NCBI GenBank assembly: GCA_035495315.1
Contig: DATJGF010000241.1
Coordinates: 24,953-88,952 of the forward strand
Source of the DNA: DATJGF01 sp035495315
GTDB lineage: Bacteria > Verrucomicrobiota > Verrucomicrobiia > Limisphaerales > UBA8199
Length of the DNA stretch: 64,000 bases
Reading direction: 5' to 3'
The notes under the pieces are model-generated. The model was not told where the DNA came from. It saw only the letters and a program-made list of their open reading frames with translations, and searched no databases. Shown here in pieces: positions 8,616 through 16,733 of the stretch. Positions within the stretch are counted from its first letter, which is position 1. Every line of letters starts with the position of its first letter. Made by a program: the position numbers and the translations under genes.

Positions 8616-9650
8616 CTATAATCCCGCTGTTTCCGCGAACCCGCTCAGCAGATTTAGGCTTTGCACGGCCTGACCGCTAGCACCCTTTAACAGATTGTCC
8701 TCGGCGGACATCACGATCAGTCGGCCGGTTCGCGCATCCCGCCGCCAGGCGATCTCAATCATGTTGGTGCCGGCCACGTTCTTGGTATCGGGCAGAGCCT
8801 TGTCCCCAAGCAGGCGCACGAAAGGCTCGCTGCCATACGCGTCATTATAGATGCGAGCGATATCTTCCGCGCTCTTCCCCTGAGTCGGCGAGACATACAA
8901 AGTCGATAGGATGCCGCGATTTATCGGAATTAAATGGGGAGTAAATTGAATGACCACCGGTAGGCGGGCGGCGCGCGAAAGTTCCTGCTCAATTTCGGAG
9001 AGATGCCGGTGTTTAGGCACGGCATAAGGCCGCGCGCTTTCATTACACTCGACGAAAAGGTAATCCAGTTCGGCTTTGCGGCCGGCGCCGCTGACGCCGC
9101 TCAATGAGTCGGCGATGATGCCGTCAGGGGAGATCGCATCGGCTCTTAAGAGTGGAATCAGTGGAAGCAAGATACTGGTCGGATAACATCCGGGTGAAGC
9201 GATGAGGGAGGCCTTTTTGATCTCAGGCCGGTAAACTTCCGGAAGCCCATAAACGGCTTCTGCCAGGAGTTTAGGGGCGGGATGATCGTGCCCATAAAAC
9301 TCCTTGTAGACACTCGGGCTCTTCAGTCGGAAATCGGCGCTCAGATCGATAACCTGGCAGCCGGCCTCCAGCAATGGGACCGCATATTCCGCAGCGACGC
9401 CATGCGGCAAGGCGAGGAATACCAGTTTGGTCTGGGTGGCCAGCAAGCGTGCGTCGGGTTCGGTGAAACGCAATGTGCGCGCACGGGTGTGATGAGCGAA
9501 TCTGGGAAACACTTGCGCCAAAGTTTGCCCGGCATATTGGCGCGAGGTGACGGCGGCGAGTTCGACATGCGGATGACAAAGCAGCAAGCGCACAAGCTCC
9601 TCGCCCGAATAACCGGAAGCGCCAACGACTGCGACTGGTTTACCGTTCAT
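8616..9650 (-). CDS. argC: N-acetyl-gamma-glutamyl-phosphate reductase
   Basis: 344 residues. It reduces N-acetylglutamyl phosphate to the semialdehyde, the third step of arginine synthesis. The NADP-binding beginning VAVVGASGYSGEELVRLL, the active-site cysteine in SPGCYPTS, and the HRHLSEIEQEL and FTPHLIPINRGILST segments are all typical. The gene starts just past the terminator that ends the rplM-rpsI operon on the same strand, so it probably has its own promoter or depends on read-through. Confidence 0.95.
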   Translation of the reverse strand: MNGKPVAVVGASGYSGEELVRLLLCHPHVELAAVTSRQYAGQTLAQVFPRFAHHTRARTLRFTEPDARLLATQTKLVFLALPHGVAAEYAVPLLEAGCQVIDLSADFRLKSPSVYKEFYGHDHPAPKLLAEAVYGLPEVYRPEIKKASLIASPGCYPTSILLPLIPLLRADAISPDGIIADSLSGVSGAGRKAELDYLFVECNESARPYAVPKHRHLSEIEQELSRAARLPVVIQFTPHLIPINRGILSTLYVSPTQGKSAEDIARIYNDAYGSEPFVRLLGDKALPDTKNVAGTNMIEIAWRRDARTGRLIVMSAEDNLLKGASGQAVQSLNLLSGFAETAGL

Positions 9651-9654
9651 AAAT

Positions 9655-9685
9655 AAAAAACCCCGCCGGCGGGCCAGCGGGGTCT
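9655..9685 (-). terminator. Intrinsic terminator of the rplM-rpsI operon
   Basis: On the minus strand the sequence reads ACCCCGC - loop - GCGGGGT followed directly by TTTTTTATTT. It lies 20-50 bases after the rpsI stop codon and immediately before argC. Strong GC stem plus T-run. Confidence 0.85.
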
Positions 9686-9702
9686 CGCAAAATCCATCTC
9701 AC

Positions 9703-10119
9703 TTAACGTTTGCTGTATTGGAATCGTTTGCGCGCACCCGGCTGTCCGTATTTCTTGCGCTCGCGCATGCGCGGATCGCGTGTCAGAAAACCTTCAGCTT
9801 TTAAAATAGGCCGCAAATTAGCGTCCACCGTCAAGAGCGCCCGAGCCAGGCCGTGGCGCACCGCTCCCGCCTGGCCGTCTGGCCCCCCGCCAGTAACGGT
9901 GATTTGGGCGTCGTATCGATCCGCCATGCCGGTTGCCTTTAGCGGTTGCGTTGCGGTGAACCGCTGCGACTCGACCGGGAAATAGTTCTCAAAAGGACGG
10001 CCGTTGACAATAATCTTACCGGTGCCAGTCGCCAGTCGGACGCGTGCCACCGCGGTCTTGCGGCGTCCCGTACCAATATGCTGCGTTCCTTTCGGTTCAG
10101 GGGCTTTGATGTCGGACAT
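9703..10119 (-). CDS. rpsI: 30S ribosomal protein S9
   Basis: 138 residues. The hallmarks GTGRRKTAVARVRL near the N-terminus, GGGPDGQAGAVRHGLARAL in the centre, and the basic C-terminal tail RKKYGQPGARKRFQYSKR reaching into the P-site are all present. It lies 24 bases after rplM on the same strand, the usual L13-S9 operon. Confidence 0.97.
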   Translation of the reverse strand: MSDIKAPEPKGTQHIGTGRRKTAVARVRLATGTGKIIVNGRPFENYFPVESQRFTATQPLKATGMADRYDAQITVTGGGPDGQAGAVRHGLARALLTVDANLRPILKAEGFLTRDPRMRERKKYGQPGARKRFQYSKR

Positions 10120-10143
10120 AAAAATTTCTAGAAGCGGGCGAGC

Positions 10144-10578
10144 TCAGTTAGCGGGCGCGAGCGGCTCGGGCTTTTGGGCGGCGTGCGGGTGCTGATCGCC
10201 TTTATACACTTTTAGCTTCGTCATTAGGACTCGACCGATGCGATTCTTGGGGACCATCCCGCGCACTGCCCGAGTAATCAGTGCTTCCGGGTGCCGAGCG
10301 CGCAATTGAGCGACTGAGGTGTATTTCTCGCCGCCCTTCCACCCCGAATACGTCATATACTTCTTGTTCGTCTCTTTTTTCCCCGTGACGAGCACCTTTT
10401 CCGCGTTGATCACGATGACAAAATCCCCCGCGTCAAGGTGCGGTGTGTAGACTGGCTTATTCCTGCCGCGCAAGATATCGGCAACCTGCACCGCGAGGCG
10501 GCCAAGCACCGCGCCATCGGCATTAATGACGTGCCATTTTCGTTGGTCCAAATTGACTTTTGGCAAATGCGTTTTCAT
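10144..10578 (-). CDS. rplM: 50S ribosomal protein L13
   Basis: 144 residues with the L13 signature (RKWHVINADGAVLGRLA, GDFVIVINAEKVLVTGKK, AVRGMVPKNRIGR, LKVYKGDQHPHAAQKPEPL). It is the first gene of the rplM-rpsI operon. It is divergent from lspA across a 180-base gap that should hold both promoters; I could not pin down the boxes. Confidence 0.97.
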   Translation of the reverse strand: MKTHLPKVNLDQRKWHVINADGAVLGRLAVQVADILRGRNKPVYTPHLDAGDFVIVINAEKVLVTGKKETNKKYMTYSGWKGGEKYTSVAQLRARHPEALITRAVRGMVPKNRIGRVLMTKLKVYKGDQHPHAAQKPEPLAPAN

Positions 10579-10757
10579 CTCAAAACCGGATCAAAAGAGA
10601 GCAGAAACTAACAAACAAAAGCTCCAAGTCAACAGAGTTTTTGTGGGAATTGATGCAAATCCAAATCCCGGATGCCTGGTGGCTCCGGCCGGACCTTTTG
10701 CCCGGCAAATTGAGTTGTTTTTTGCACGAAGTCGATTAAATTTTCTACTTACGCGAA

Positions 10758-11288
10758 ATGAGCCTTCTGAAATCAGTCATGAGCGCACCCAATGGCCGTG
10801 TCGGTTTGATTGCCCTGAGCATAGTCGCTTTGGATCAAGCCACTAAGGGCTTGGTCTTGCATTGGCTGGGCTACTCGCAGGAGAAAGTGGTCCTCGACGG
10901 CTTTTTCAAGTTCGTTCACTGGCAGAATACCGGCGCCGCGTGGAGTTTATTTCGGGGGAATAATCAACTGCTGGCGGTCGTGGCCCTTGTGGCGCTGGTG
11001 ATATTGTTTCTTAGCCGGCATCACTTTGATTCGCGAACAGTTCTCGGGCAGGTGGCCTTTGGGCTGATTTTTGGCGGGATCGTCGGAAACCTCATCGATC
11101 GGCTCGGTCGTGGACATGTGATCGATTTCCTCTACTTCTATCTGCAACAGCAAGGGGGCGGTGAAATCGGCTTTCCTGCTTTTAATGTCGCCGACAGCGC
11201 CATCTGCACCGGCGTAGCACTGATTTTTCTCATCACCTGGAGAAATGAACGAGAGACGCGGCCCGCGGAAACTGCGGCCGGAAAATGA
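10758..11288 (+). CDS. lspA: Lipoprotein signal peptidase (signal peptidase II)
   Basis: 176 residues, four hydrophobic spans. It cleaves prolipoprotein signal peptides in the inner membrane. Conserved boxes: DQATKG, the NTGAAWSLF segment, GGIVGNLIDRLGRGHVIDF (first catalytic Asp) and FNVADSAICTG (second catalytic Asp). The start could also be the ATG at 10779 (MSAPNGRVG). The window encodes clients for it, including lipoproteins at 31385 and 46333. Confidence 0.95.
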   Translation: MSLLKSVMSAPNGRVGLIALSIVALDQATKGLVLHWLGYSQEKVVLDGFFKFVHWQNTGAAWSLFRGNNQLLAVVALVALVILFLSRHHFDSRTVLGQVAFGLIFGGIVGNLIDRLGRGHVIDFLYFYLQQQGGGEIGFPAFNVADSAICTGVALIFLITWRNERETRPAETAAGK

Positions 11289-11347
11289 CAGCCAATTCCT
11301 GAGGCCTTCCCCAAAATTCCGGGCTGTGAGTGCGCCAGATTTTTGAG

Positions 11348-12298
11348 ATGTCGGCTGTTCCTGAAGTCATCACGATTGAGCGTTCCCACCCTGCGGAACG
11401 GCTGGATGCGTGGCTGCGTAGCCGGTTGACCGGCGTTTCGCGAGGCGCAATCCAACGGCTCATCGAAGAGGGACATATCCGTGTTAATGGACGGGTCGTC
11501 AAACCGACTCATACCCCTCGCGCCGGCGAACAGGTCGAGGTCCGTTGGCCTGAGGCTCGTCCAGCAGAAATTCGCGGCGAGGCAATTCCAATCGACGTGC
11601 TATATGAGGATGAAGCTTTGCTGGTGGTGAACAAGCCTCCAGGTTTGGTGGTGCATCCAGCTTCCGGAAATGAAACCCGTACACTGGTCAACGCGCTGCT
11701 GCACCACTGCCGAGGGCAGCTGAGCGGCATTGGCGGTGTGGCTCGACCCGGCATAGTGCATCGGCTCGATAAAGACACTAGTGGGTGTCTGGTGGTAGCG
11801 AAAAACGACCAAACGCACCTGGCTCTATCGGTTCAGTTCGCCAGTCGCAAAGTTGAGAAAATCTACCACACCATTGTGTGCGGTGAAGTGGCGCGGGACC
11901 GAGGCGAGATTCGGGCGGCCATTGCCCGACACCCTTCGCACCGCAAATGTATGGCCGTCGATGAAGAGATTGGGCGCCAGGCGCACACGAGTTATCAAGT
12001 GCTGGACCGCCTTGAGGGAGCCACACTCGTGGAGGCATATCTCCATACCGGGCGCACTCATCAAATCCGTGTCCATTTCAAGTTCCTGGGTTACCCCCTG
12101 GTCGGCGACGCTACCTACGGCAACCGTCAGAATCAGCGGTTGGAGGAATTAAGCGGGTATCGAGCAGCCCGGCAGATGCTGCACGCCTGGCGCTTGAGTT
12201 TCATACACCCGCGGACTGCGCGCCGCCTGACTTTTGAGGCGCCACGTCCCGAAGATTTTCTGGATGCTCTCTCTGCGCTCGCGATCCGAGAAGAGTAG
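11348..12298 (+). CDS. rluD: RluA-family 23S rRNA pseudouridine synthase (RluD-like)
   Basis: 316 residues from ATG 11348 (a GTG at 11330 would add six). An N-terminal S4 RNA-binding domain (ERLDAWLRSRLTGVSRGAIQ, HIRVNGRVVKPTH) is followed by the catalytic domain with HRLDKDTSGCLVVAKN, in which the Asp is the nucleophile, and the LHTGRTHQIRVHF motif. S4 plus RluA domain is the RluC/RluD architecture; the RluD choice is by resemblance and is not certain. It is 59 bases after lspA; lspA-rluD adjacency is common in bacteria. Confidence 0.9.
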   Translation: MSAVPEVITIERSHPAERLDAWLRSRLTGVSRGAIQRLIEEGHIRVNGRVVKPTHTPRAGEQVEVRWPEARPAEIRGEAIPIDVLYEDEALLVVNKPPGLVVHPASGNETRTLVNALLHHCRGQLSGIGGVARPGIVHRLDKDTSGCLVVAKNDQTHLALSVQFASRKVEKIYHTIVCGEVARDRGEIRAAIARHPSHRKCMAVDEEIGRQAHTSYQVLDRLEGATLVEAYLHTGRTHQIRVHFKFLGYPLVGDATYGNRQNQRLEELSGYRAARQMLHAWRLSFIHPRTARRLTFEAPRPEDFLDALSALAIREE

Positions 12299-12476
12299 AT
12301 CCTCTTTCATTTTTCCCCGTTAGAAAACGTTGAGCGGGTTTCGCCCGTGCCCGGCTGGAGTTTTCGCCCCATTTGAGCAACGCCTGTCCCTGCTTAGGTT
12401 TTGGCAACGGCAAAAGCGGCGTCCATTTGCGTCGTTTTGGCTGGAACGGCAGTTAACAAAAACGAAAGGCAGGTTT

Positions 12477-13496
12477 ATGAGAAAACAACTACTCAGAATC
12501 ATAGTATTCTGTGCGGCGTGCCTGGCCATCGGGGCGCAGGCGCAAAGTTCATCGGATCCCTCCAGTCCAGGGAGCAGTTCATCAGGGTCAGGGCAGTCGG
12601 GCTCGAGCGGTTCCTCAGGCTACTCAGGTAGTCAATCAGGGTGGACCGGTGGCCGGATGAGTCCGACTGGCCGGATGGGACATCACGAATTGAAAGCAAG
12701 CCAGTTAACTGGAGCTCAAGTGACAAGCAGTTCGGGGAGTGAGATCGGGACAATCAGCGATATCATTGTCAATCCTGGATCAGGTCGCATAGATTTTGCT
12801 GTCATTTCTGTCAGTTCGTCGCTTGGCAGCGGCAGCACGGGCAGTGCAACTACCCCTGGCGGCAGCAGCTCTTCTAGCGGGACCTCCAGTGCCACACCGA
12901 GCACCAGCTCTTCTAGCGGGATCTCCAGTGCCACACCGAGCAGCAGCTCTTCTAGCGGGATCTCCAGTGCCACACCGAGCGCCAGCTCCTCTAGCGGGAC
13001 CTCCAGTGCCACACCGAGCACCAGCTCCTCTAGCGGGACCTCCAGTGCCATACCGAGCAGCAGCTCCTCCGATAGCTCGCTGGGCACTTCATCCAGTGGT
13101 TCCCAAGGCAGCAGCAGTTTAGGAGGCAGTAGCGCGGTCGGCGGCAGCAGCGTCGGTTCTTCATCGAGCACGAGCACTTCAGGCGGCAAACAAGTCGCCG
13201 TTCCTTGGATGCTCCTGCGATCGGGAAGCACTGCCAGCAGCAGCTCCACTTCGACCAGCACCCCTTCGACTAGCACCACCGGTCAGACACCGAGTTTCGT
13301 GTTCACCGGTGACAGCACCAAGCTGTCCTCGGCCCCGAGCTTCGACTCGAATACGGATCTGAGCCAACCCGGATGGGCCCATACCGTCTTCTCTTATTTC
13401 GGCCTCAGCAGTGGTGGATCGGCCACCGGCGGAGCCGAGACTCCGGGAGGATCGTCCGGGAGCAGCCTTAATCCCAATTCGTCGTCTGGGCAGTAA
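12477..13496 (+). CDS. Secreted PRC-barrel-like protein split by a serine-rich repeat insert
   Basis: 339 residues from ATG 12477, with a signal peptide ending near AQAQS. After a Ser/Gly-rich segment comes the first half of a PRC-barrel (ASQLTGAQVTSSSGSEIGTI, then SDIIVNPGSGRIDFAVISV). The expected second half (KQVAVPWMLLRSG) appears about 120 residues later. Between them lies a Ser/Thr/Gly insert containing five 13-residue repeats. The C-terminus is again Ser/Gly-rich. PRC-barrels occur in photosystem H subunits, RimM and stress proteins, usually cytoplasmic; a secreted one with this insert is unusual. Function unknown; a flexible, possibly glycosylated envelope protein is one guess. An intrinsic terminator follows at 13576-13607. 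Confidence 0.78.
   Translation: MRKQLLRIIVFCAACLAIGAQAQSSSDPSSPGSSSSGSGQSGSSGSSGYSGSQSGWTGGRMSPTGRMGHHELKASQLTGAQVTSSSGSEIGTISDIIVNPGSGRIDFAVISVSSSLGSGSTGSATTPGGSSSSSGTSSATPSTSSSSGISSATPSSSSSSGISSATPSASSSSGTSSATPSTSSSSGTSSAIPSSSSSDSSLGTSSSGSQGSSSLGGSSAVGGSSVGSSSSTSTSGGKQVAVPWMLLRSGSTASSSSTSTSTPSTSTTGQTPSFVFTGDSTKLSSAPSFDSNTDLSQPGWAHTVFSYFGLSSGGSATGGAETPGGSSGSSLNPNSSSGQ
12861..13055 (+). repeat. Five in-frame 39-bp tandem repeats (13 residues each)
   Basis: Units begin at 12861, 12900, 12939, 12978 and 13017 and encode variants of STSSSSGISSATP. Differences are few (Thr/Ile, Ser/Thr/Ala), implying recent expansion; copy number probably varies between strains. Confidence 0.9.
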
Positions 13497-13575
13497 AACG
13501 AAGAGCCTCTAGCGCGGAGTCTGACAGCGTGGACTGAGGGAGCTGCAGACTTCGCTTTTCGCTTTTTCGTCCTCG

Positions 13576-13607
13576 AACTCGGATTGTCAGCACATTCCGA
13601 GTTTTTT
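13576..13607 (+). terminator. Intrinsic terminator after the PRC-barrel gene
   Basis: AACTCGGA (13576-13583), 12-base loop, TCCGAGTT (13596-13603), then TTTTCTTT. It is about 80 bases past the stop codon. Confidence 0.75.
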
Positions 13608-13792
13608 CTTTACGCTTAAGTTAGGTGACAAAACCGGTCGCGAGAGCTGATCCTAAAAGACAATCAATGTTTTAGGAGAATGAACGAAGGACCGTTCAAC
13701 GCGTCTAAGGGTTGACCGAATTTTGGATTTGTGTGTGCTGCGCGCATGACCTTGGGCTGTTTTTCGGCATTGTTTGTTTATTAAAACCCGAC

Positions 13793-14290
13793 ATGAACCC
13801 TGCGACGATACTGTATGTGGAGGACGACTCGAACGATGTCCTGCTTTTCAAGCACGCCATTGAAAGGGTCGGCAGTACCTGTAATCTCCAGGTCTTCACC
13901 GATAGTGAAGAAGCCGTCAGTTACCTAAATGGCGCAGGGAAATTCAGCGACCGTGCTCGATTTCCTTTGCCCGACGTCGTGCTGCTGGATCTAAAAATGC
14001 CGCGCATTAACGGCTTTGAGTTTCTTGCCTGGATGCGCGAGCATGACCACTTGCGTTGCCTGCCGGTTATTGTGCTGAGTTCTTCCAATCATGCGGCCGA
14101 TATTCAGCGAGCCTATGCTTCAGGGGCTAATTCTTACCTGGTTAAACCGATCGACTTTGTCGCGTTGGTTGAGTTAGTCAAATCCCTCCACCAATACTGG
14201 CTAAGTCATAATCAATGTCCTCGCATCCTGGAACCCTCCCCCTTTGTTCCGCTCGCCGGAACCAATCACATGCCGCGGCTTACGGCTTAG
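13793..14290 (+). CDS. Single-domain response regulator (Rcp1-like)
   Basis: 165 residues from ATG 13793 (frame open to 13712, but the receiver domain begins at ATILYVEDD). The acidic pair EDD, the phospho-acceptor Asp in VVLLDLKMPRINGFEF, the Ser of VIVLSSS and the Lys of YLVKPID are all present. It has no output domain. The longer loop YLNGAGKFSDRARFPLPDVV is typical of the Rcp1/CheY-like group that pairs with phytochrome or PAS kinases. It overlaps tail-to-tail by 11 bases with the minus-strand gene ending at 14280. The histidine kinase at 43155 could in principle be a partner, but it is far away. Confidence 0.9.
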   Translation: MNPATILYVEDDSNDVLLFKHAIERVGSTCNLQVFTDSEEAVSYLNGAGKFSDRARFPLPDVVLLDLKMPRINGFEFLAWMREHDHLRCLPVIVLSSSNHAADIQRAYASGANSYLVKPIDFVALVELVKSLHQYWLSHNQCPRILEPSPFVPLAGTNHMPRLTA

Positions 14291-15404
14291 CCGCCACTGC
14301 GTTGATACTGACCTGTTGAGTTCCCCCGATTACCGCTGTTCCTGAAATTTGCGACACGGGTGCACGCGTAATCGCTCCGCCCAATGACCGCCCCGCGTCC
14401 CTAAATAAATTAGTTGATACTGCTTCCGTGCCCGAATTCGTGGGGACAAAAAATCGCCCATTAAAAACTACCAGCCTTTGCAAGCTGCGATTCGTTCCAC
14501 TGACCTGGAAAAAAACCTCCGGAGCAGTCGAGTTGGCGCTAGCATCGGCGGCGCGCTTCTGCGGTGAAAGAGAGCGTCTTTGTTCAACTCGGCTTAATTG
14601 ACGTGGTGCCATCTGCAAGGATCCGGAGTAGACGGAGCCATCTTGATCCACCACCCGAATAGCCGAGCCCGATTGTTCCCACTGAAAAGAAGCCAGAATA
14701 GGTTGCGGATTATCCTTCTCAATCAGTTTCACCTCGTTGCTCGACTCCTGAAAAAAGAGTCGCGTCGGCGCGCTGAAGCTCTGCCCTGCAGCCCCAATGC
14801 TTGAAGCCGCTGAGGAATAGGTCACGACTGGCGCCACATTTCCGGCCGGGGCGTTCAGCGTCGGTCGCGATAAGCCTGATGTCTCTGCGTCCTTCTTCAG
14901 CATCTCTGGCATTGCGCCCTGGGCGGGATACCTCGACGCGATTTCCGGCTTTGACACGGATTGGAGATCCGGCTCTTTCGCGATATCCTGGCTCGACTGT
15001 ACTTTATTCTCAGCCTGACGCGCGTCTGCCAGGTTGACTGGGGTGGTCGCCGGCGCGGCTAACTGAAGCCTTGAGGCTGAGGATGTTTGTTGAGTTGTTT
15101 TGTCGCTGCGCGCCAACAGGCGTGCTCGTTGAGAGGATCTGTGCGACGAAACAATGCTCCACGTTGTTATGGCAAACACCAGAAAAACACCTGCACTCCA
15201 CGCCAGCTTCGGGCCCAGAGAAAGCGACAAGAATCTGGAAAGGAAGCCAGTTGATTCGGCGGGTCTGTTATGGAACACGTGACCAACTTCAGCTTGCAAC
15301 AAACGGCGAGTTGCCGGGTGAAGCGTGAGCGGTTCCTCACCGCGCCTCTGCTTGGCACAGGCGCGCAGCAGCTTTTCAATGGCTCGTTCGGCTTCGTCAG
15401 GCAT
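14280..15404 (-). CDS. Putative membrane-bound anti-sigma partner of the adjacent ECF sigma factor
   Basis: 374 residues. The N-terminal 60 are cytoplasmic and charged (DEAERAIEKLLRACAKQRRG), followed by one membrane span at about residues 68-86 (LAWSAGVFLVFAITTWSIV), and a long exported part rich in Ala/Ser/Gln with a C-terminal beta-rich domain (VVDQDGSVYSGSL, VFFQVSGTNRSLQRLVVFNG). No zinc-binding HxxxCxxC motif is visible, so it is not a classical ZAS-domain anti-sigma; the assignment rests on topology and the 6-base spacing after the sigma gene at 15411-16037. Confidence 0.65.
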   Translation of the reverse strand: MPDEAERAIEKLLRACAKQRRGEEPLTLHPATRRLLQAEVGHVFHNRPAESTGFLSRFLSLSLGPKLAWSAGVFLVFAITTWSIVSSHRSSQRARLLARSDKTTQQTSSASRLQLAAPATTPVNLADARQAENKVQSSQDIAKEPDLQSVSKPEIASRYPAQGAMPEMLKKDAETSGLSRPTLNAPAGNVAPVVTYSSAASSIGAAGQSFSAPTRLFFQESSNEVKLIEKDNPQPILASFQWEQSGSAIRVVDQDGSVYSGSLQMAPRQLSRVEQRRSLSPQKRAADASANSTAPEVFFQVSGTNRSLQRLVVFNGRFFVPTNSGTEAVSTNLFRDAGRSLGGAITRAPVSQISGTAVIGGTQQVSINAVAAKP

Positions 15405-15410
15405 AAGTCG

Positions 15411-16037
15411 CTATAAGTTAGACGGGAAAACGGGTGATTTCTCTCCCTGGAAAAGTTCACGAGCAATCTCTTCCAGGCGGTCGAGGCATTTGCTCAACCG
15501 CGAACTTACAGTTTTGGGATTCAAGTCAAGCGCTCGGCTGATCTCGTCGTAACCCAGGTCCGCAAAGTAACGCAGTTGAATGATTTCGCGGCAGGCCTCA
15601 CCCAATCCGTCGATTGCCACATGGACCAACCGGATTTGCTCATTCGTCAAAAGAGCCGCGTCGGGGCTCGGCGTTGAGCTTGGTGGGTCCAGCGCCAGAC
15701 CTGTTTCCGGGTCTTCGGCCTGCAATGAGAGGGTGGTTTGCCCGCCTCCCCGTTTGGCGGCATGTTGACGTTCCCGAAAGTCTTTCGCTTTGTTCGCCGC
15801 GATCCGGAATAACCAGGTCTGAAATTGGCTCTGGCCGTGGAAAGTATTCAGGTGCCGAATTACCGCAAGGAACACCTCCTGACAGATCTCCTCGACATCC
15901 TCGCGCTGGAAATTGTGCCCAAGCTGGAAGATGAATCGACCGGTCGCCTCGTAGTGCTTGTCGAATAATTCATCCCAGGCCTCCGCATCTCCTCGACGAC
16001 ATCGCTCAAGCATTTCGGCTTCAACATCCTGACCCAT
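15411..16037 (-). CDS. ECF-type RNA polymerase sigma factor
   Basis: 208 residues. Region 2 spans roughly residues 20-95 (DELFDKHYEATGRFIFQLG, REDVEEICQEVFLAVIRHL, FQTWLFRIAANKAKDFRER) and region 4 roughly 140-195 (IDGLGEACREIIQLRYFADL, GYDEISRALDLNPKTVSSRL). Linker of about 45 residues. It redirects RNA polymerase in response to a signal probably relayed by the membrane protein at 14280-15404. Its upstream region is shared, divergently, with the AraC-type gene at 16341 and contains operator array A. Confidence 0.92.
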   Translation of the reverse strand: MGQDVEAEMLERCRRGDAEAWDELFDKHYEATGRFIFQLGHNFQREDVEEICQEVFLAVIRHLNTFHGQSQFQTWLFRIAANKAKDFRERQHAAKRGGGQTTLSLQAEDPETGLALDPPSSTPSPDAALLTNEQIRLVHVAIDGLGEACREIIQLRYFADLGYDEISRALDLNPKTVSSRLSKCLDRLEEIARELFQGEKSPVFPSNL

Positions 16038-16340
16038 GCCAAGCCAGACCTTATTTGATGTCTCCCTGGTTGAACAGACCGATTTTTACCAATTCAGTAC
16101 GCGTTTCTCCCAAGGACGACGCCAAACGGCCTCGCTTTTGGAGTTTTGAATGGAATTTGAACCGATCCATCGTAAACACAAAACAACCGGGTGCGCAGAG
16201 CCTGACCGTGGGAGTGAATGTCGCTTGTGGACAATCGAGGTCGGTTTTAGATAACGATTTCGGTTTTAGACAATCATTTTGGTTTGCTGGCATTCCGTTC
16301 GCCCCCCTTGATAGTTCGCGATGATTCAGGAGTACCGAAA
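16038..16340. other. Divergent intergenic region carrying operator array A
   Basis: 303 bases between the ECF sigma gene (minus) and the AraC-type gene (plus). The only clear structure is the repeat array at 16219-16273 with its downstream box at 16274-16294. Short frames across it are artefacts of the repeats. Confidence 0.6.
16219..16273 (+). promoter_or_regulatory. Operator array A (three 16-bp sites)
   Basis: Three copies of the motif TGTCGSTTTTRGACAA: TGTCGCTTGTGGACAA (16219), GGTCGGTTTTAGATAA (16239) and TTTCGGTTTTAGACAA (16258), phased at 20 and 19 bp. Each site is itself a near palindrome (TGTC-N7-GACA). A 21-base box at 16274-16294 follows and matches 18/21 with the box after array B. 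The array ends 67 bases before the AraC-type start codon at 16341. Confidence 0.8.
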
Positions 16341-16733
16341 GTGAGTAGCGGCCTTCTGACAATTGAAGAATGGGAACAAGTCGCTAAGGAGGCGGACTAT
16401 AATCCCGCCAAAATGGCTACTTTGTGCTCGATCTCTGAACGTCAATTACAGCGGCTGTTCAGACAGCATTTGCATTGTACGCCAAGTCGCTGGCTGCGAA
16501 ACCTCCAATGCCGTATTGCCAAACAACTTATCTCACAGGGCTATTCCAACAAGGCGGCGGCTGCGGAGTTGAAATTCTCCAGTGAATCTCATTTCTGCCG
16601 CGAATTTAAAAAAGTTTTCGGCACCTCTCCTCAGACCTTTGCCCCGGCTCATGCGGGCTATTCCCGTGCGGCTAACGCTCACAGTATTTCCAAAAACAGC
16701 TGGAATGCGTTGCGTAGCACGCCATCGTCATAG
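16341..16733 (+). CDS. Sensorless AraC-type DNA-binding protein (paralogue 1)
   Basis: 130 residues from GTG 16341; the frame is open to 16284, but the start is set by alignment with the paralogue at 27619 (SSGLLTIEEWEQVAKEADY versus MSGILLKTQDWERVAKQAEF). The whole protein is one AraC/XylS DNA-binding domain: the first helix-turn-helix around ATLCSISERQLQRLFRQHL and the second around NKAAAAELKFSSESHFCREF, ending KKVFGTSPQTFAP. There is no ligand-binding domain, so activity is probably set by its own level or by a partner. Array A directly upstream suggests autoregulation, and array B lies between it and the giant gene. Confidence 0.88.
   Translation: MSSGLLTIEEWEQVAKEADYNPAKMATLCSISERQLQRLFRQHLHCTPSRWLRNLQCRIAKQLISQGYSNKAAAAELKFSSESHFCREFKKVFGTSPQTFAPAHAGYSRAANAHSISKNSWNALRSTPSS

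Noticed and set aside
14805..15000. Alternative zinc-binding anti-sigma domain in the 14280-15404 protein
   Set aside because: No HxxxCxxC or similar motif occurs in the cytoplasmic N-terminal part, so only topology and position support the anti-sigma idea.
16284..16300. Sigma-54 type promoter (GG-N10-GC) after array A
   Set aside because: The spacing fits in array A only; the homologous box after array B lacks it, and no enhancer-binding protein is nearby.
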